Positions 63,477 to 64,000 of a DNA stretch of 64,000 nucleotides are shown piece after piece. Source of the DNA: Lachnospiraceae bacterium (GTDB lineage Bacteria > Bacillota > Clostridia > Lachnospirales > Lachnospiraceae). The notes under the pieces are model-generated. The model searched no databases. It saw nothing but the letters and a program-made list of their open reading frames with translations, and had not been told where the DNA came from. Numbering within the stretch: position 1 is the first letter of the stretch; the number at the start of each line of letters is the position of its first letter. A program made the translations under genes and the position numbers. The DNA lies in contig JAFXCD010000020.1 in assembly GCA_017521605.1 (NCBI GenBank), forward strand, positions 1-64,000, given 5' to 3'.

Positions 63477-64000
63477 ATGGCGAACTTAAAAGAACTGGAA
63501 AACACGATGCCTGTGGCACCCTTAAAGATTATCCCTTTATCTTCCATGGCTGAAATGGGCAAACGTATTAATGATTATATGGTAATTTACCGTGATTATA
63601 TTAATAATGACCCTGTTAAAAATGACCCTGCTTTTCATGGATATCTGGAGGACAGTTATCTGGTAGATGTTGAATGCCCCCGTTTTGGTACTGGCGAAGG
63701 AAAAGCAATTTTCCACGAATCCATCCGTGGAAAGGACTTGTTCATCCTTGTAGACGTGACCAATCACAGTATCACCTACAGAGCCAACAATTATATTAAC
63801 CACATGTCTCCCGACGACCATTATCAGGATTTAAAGCGTGTGATTGCAGCCTGTCACGGCAAAGCAAGACGTATCAATGTCATTATGCCTTTCTTATATG
63901 AAGGCAGACAGCATAAACGTTCCGGTCGCGAATCCCTTGACTGCGCATATGCTTTGACTGAACTGAAAAATATGGGTGTCAGCAATATTATCACCTTTGA
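63477..64000 (+). CDS. prs: Ribose-phosphate pyrophosphokinase, N-terminal part (cut by window edge)
   Basis: 174 codons are visible from ATG 63477, preceded by TTGGAGG 5 nt upstream. The enzyme makes PRPP from ribose-5-phosphate and ATP for nucleotide, His and Trp synthesis. The segment VIMPFLYEGRQHKRSGRES corresponds to the Prs PY.RQD-type loop with changes. The N-terminus with NDYMVIYRDYINNDPVKNDPAF is longer than the E. coli form and fits the long variant known in clostridia. The PRPP-binding motif lies outside the window. Confidence 0.85.
   Translation, partial: MANLKELENTMPVAPLKIIPLSSMAEMGKRINDYMVIYRDYINNDPVKNDPAFHGYLEDSYLVDVECPRFGTGEGKAIFHESIRGKDLFILVDVTNHSITYRANNYINHMSPDDHYQDLKRVIAACHGKARRINVIMPFLYEGRQHKRSGRESLDCAYALTELKNMGVSNIITF

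Noticed and set aside
1-64000. tRNA genes, rRNA genes, CRISPR arrays, insertion sequences, prophage
   Set aside because: No T-loop/CCA-type clusters, spaced direct repeats or transposase/integrase motifs were noticed on reading both strands; a tRNAscan-type search was not possible.

Overview
The window looks like a chromosomal segment of a low-GC, strictly anaerobic, spore-forming member of the Clostridia, most likely Lachnospiraceae. Support comes from class III ribonucleotide reductase (nrdD/nrdG), an [FeFe]-hydrogenase-like protein, sporulation genes (spoIVA, cotJA-cotJB-cotJC), a tyrosyl T-box leader and A/T-rich sigma-A promoters with 17-18 bp spacers. The organism is inferred from gene content only. 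I found no tRNA, rRNA, CRISPR array, transposase or phage gene.

Layout. 0-7 kb: start of serC, an L,D-transpeptidase, and the branched-chain amino acid genes leuB-ilvD-ilvB on the minus strand, each of leuB and ilvD with its own promoter. 6.6-9 kb: membrane protein, yajC, tgt. 9-13.9 kb: a GH43/GH31 glycosidase pair with a divergent AraC regulator. 13.9-16.2 kb: aroC and a convergent lactonase-like propeller, separated by a large nested palindrome. 16.4-20.2 kb: the spermidine/putrescine transporter potABCD. 20.2-28.5 kb: a Cys/Asp-rich small protein, a GH13 protein lacking its catalytic residues, a DUF1292 protein, a membrane protein, a UvrD-like helicase, gltX and the hydrogenase-like protein. 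28.7-29.8 kb: the cotJ spore operon behind a mother-cell-type promoter. 29.8-34.7 kb: nrdD-nrdG-dut-purine permease with a promoter and two NrdR-like boxes. 34.7-40.5 kb: WYL regulator, a truncated HAD gene, a 48-residue membrane protein, and a nucleoside salvage operon (purine nucleoside phosphorylase, cytidine deaminase, amidohydrolase) ending in a membrane-anchored MutS-like ATPase.

40.5-45.8 kb is the main accessory region: a minus-strand array of immunity-like genes (Imm11/DUF1629-like, DUF4241+TPR, propeller fusion, DUF4274, others) with no recognisable toxin. One member is broken by an in-frame TGA and another has an in-frame TAG just inside a longer reading frame. 45.9-49.2 kb: tyrS under a T-box, followed by spoIVA, whose ribosome binding site is part of the terminator-like hairpin after tyrS. 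49.4-53.2 kb: another propeller protein and a MoxR/VWA/membrane-protein set. 53.3-58.7 kb: metF, a solute-binding protein with three extra N-terminal repeats, and an EAL protein with a C-terminal beta-solenoid-like half. 58.8-63.2 kb: the conserved DUF512-der-plsY-gpsA cluster. 63.4 kb to the end: prs, cut by the window edge.

The core genes are ordinary housekeeping functions. The points most worth a second look are the spoIVA hairpin, the decaying immunity array, the catalytically empty GH13 protein, the EAL-solenoid fusion, the membrane MutS-like ATPase, the structured ilvD leader and three intergenic palindromic elements.
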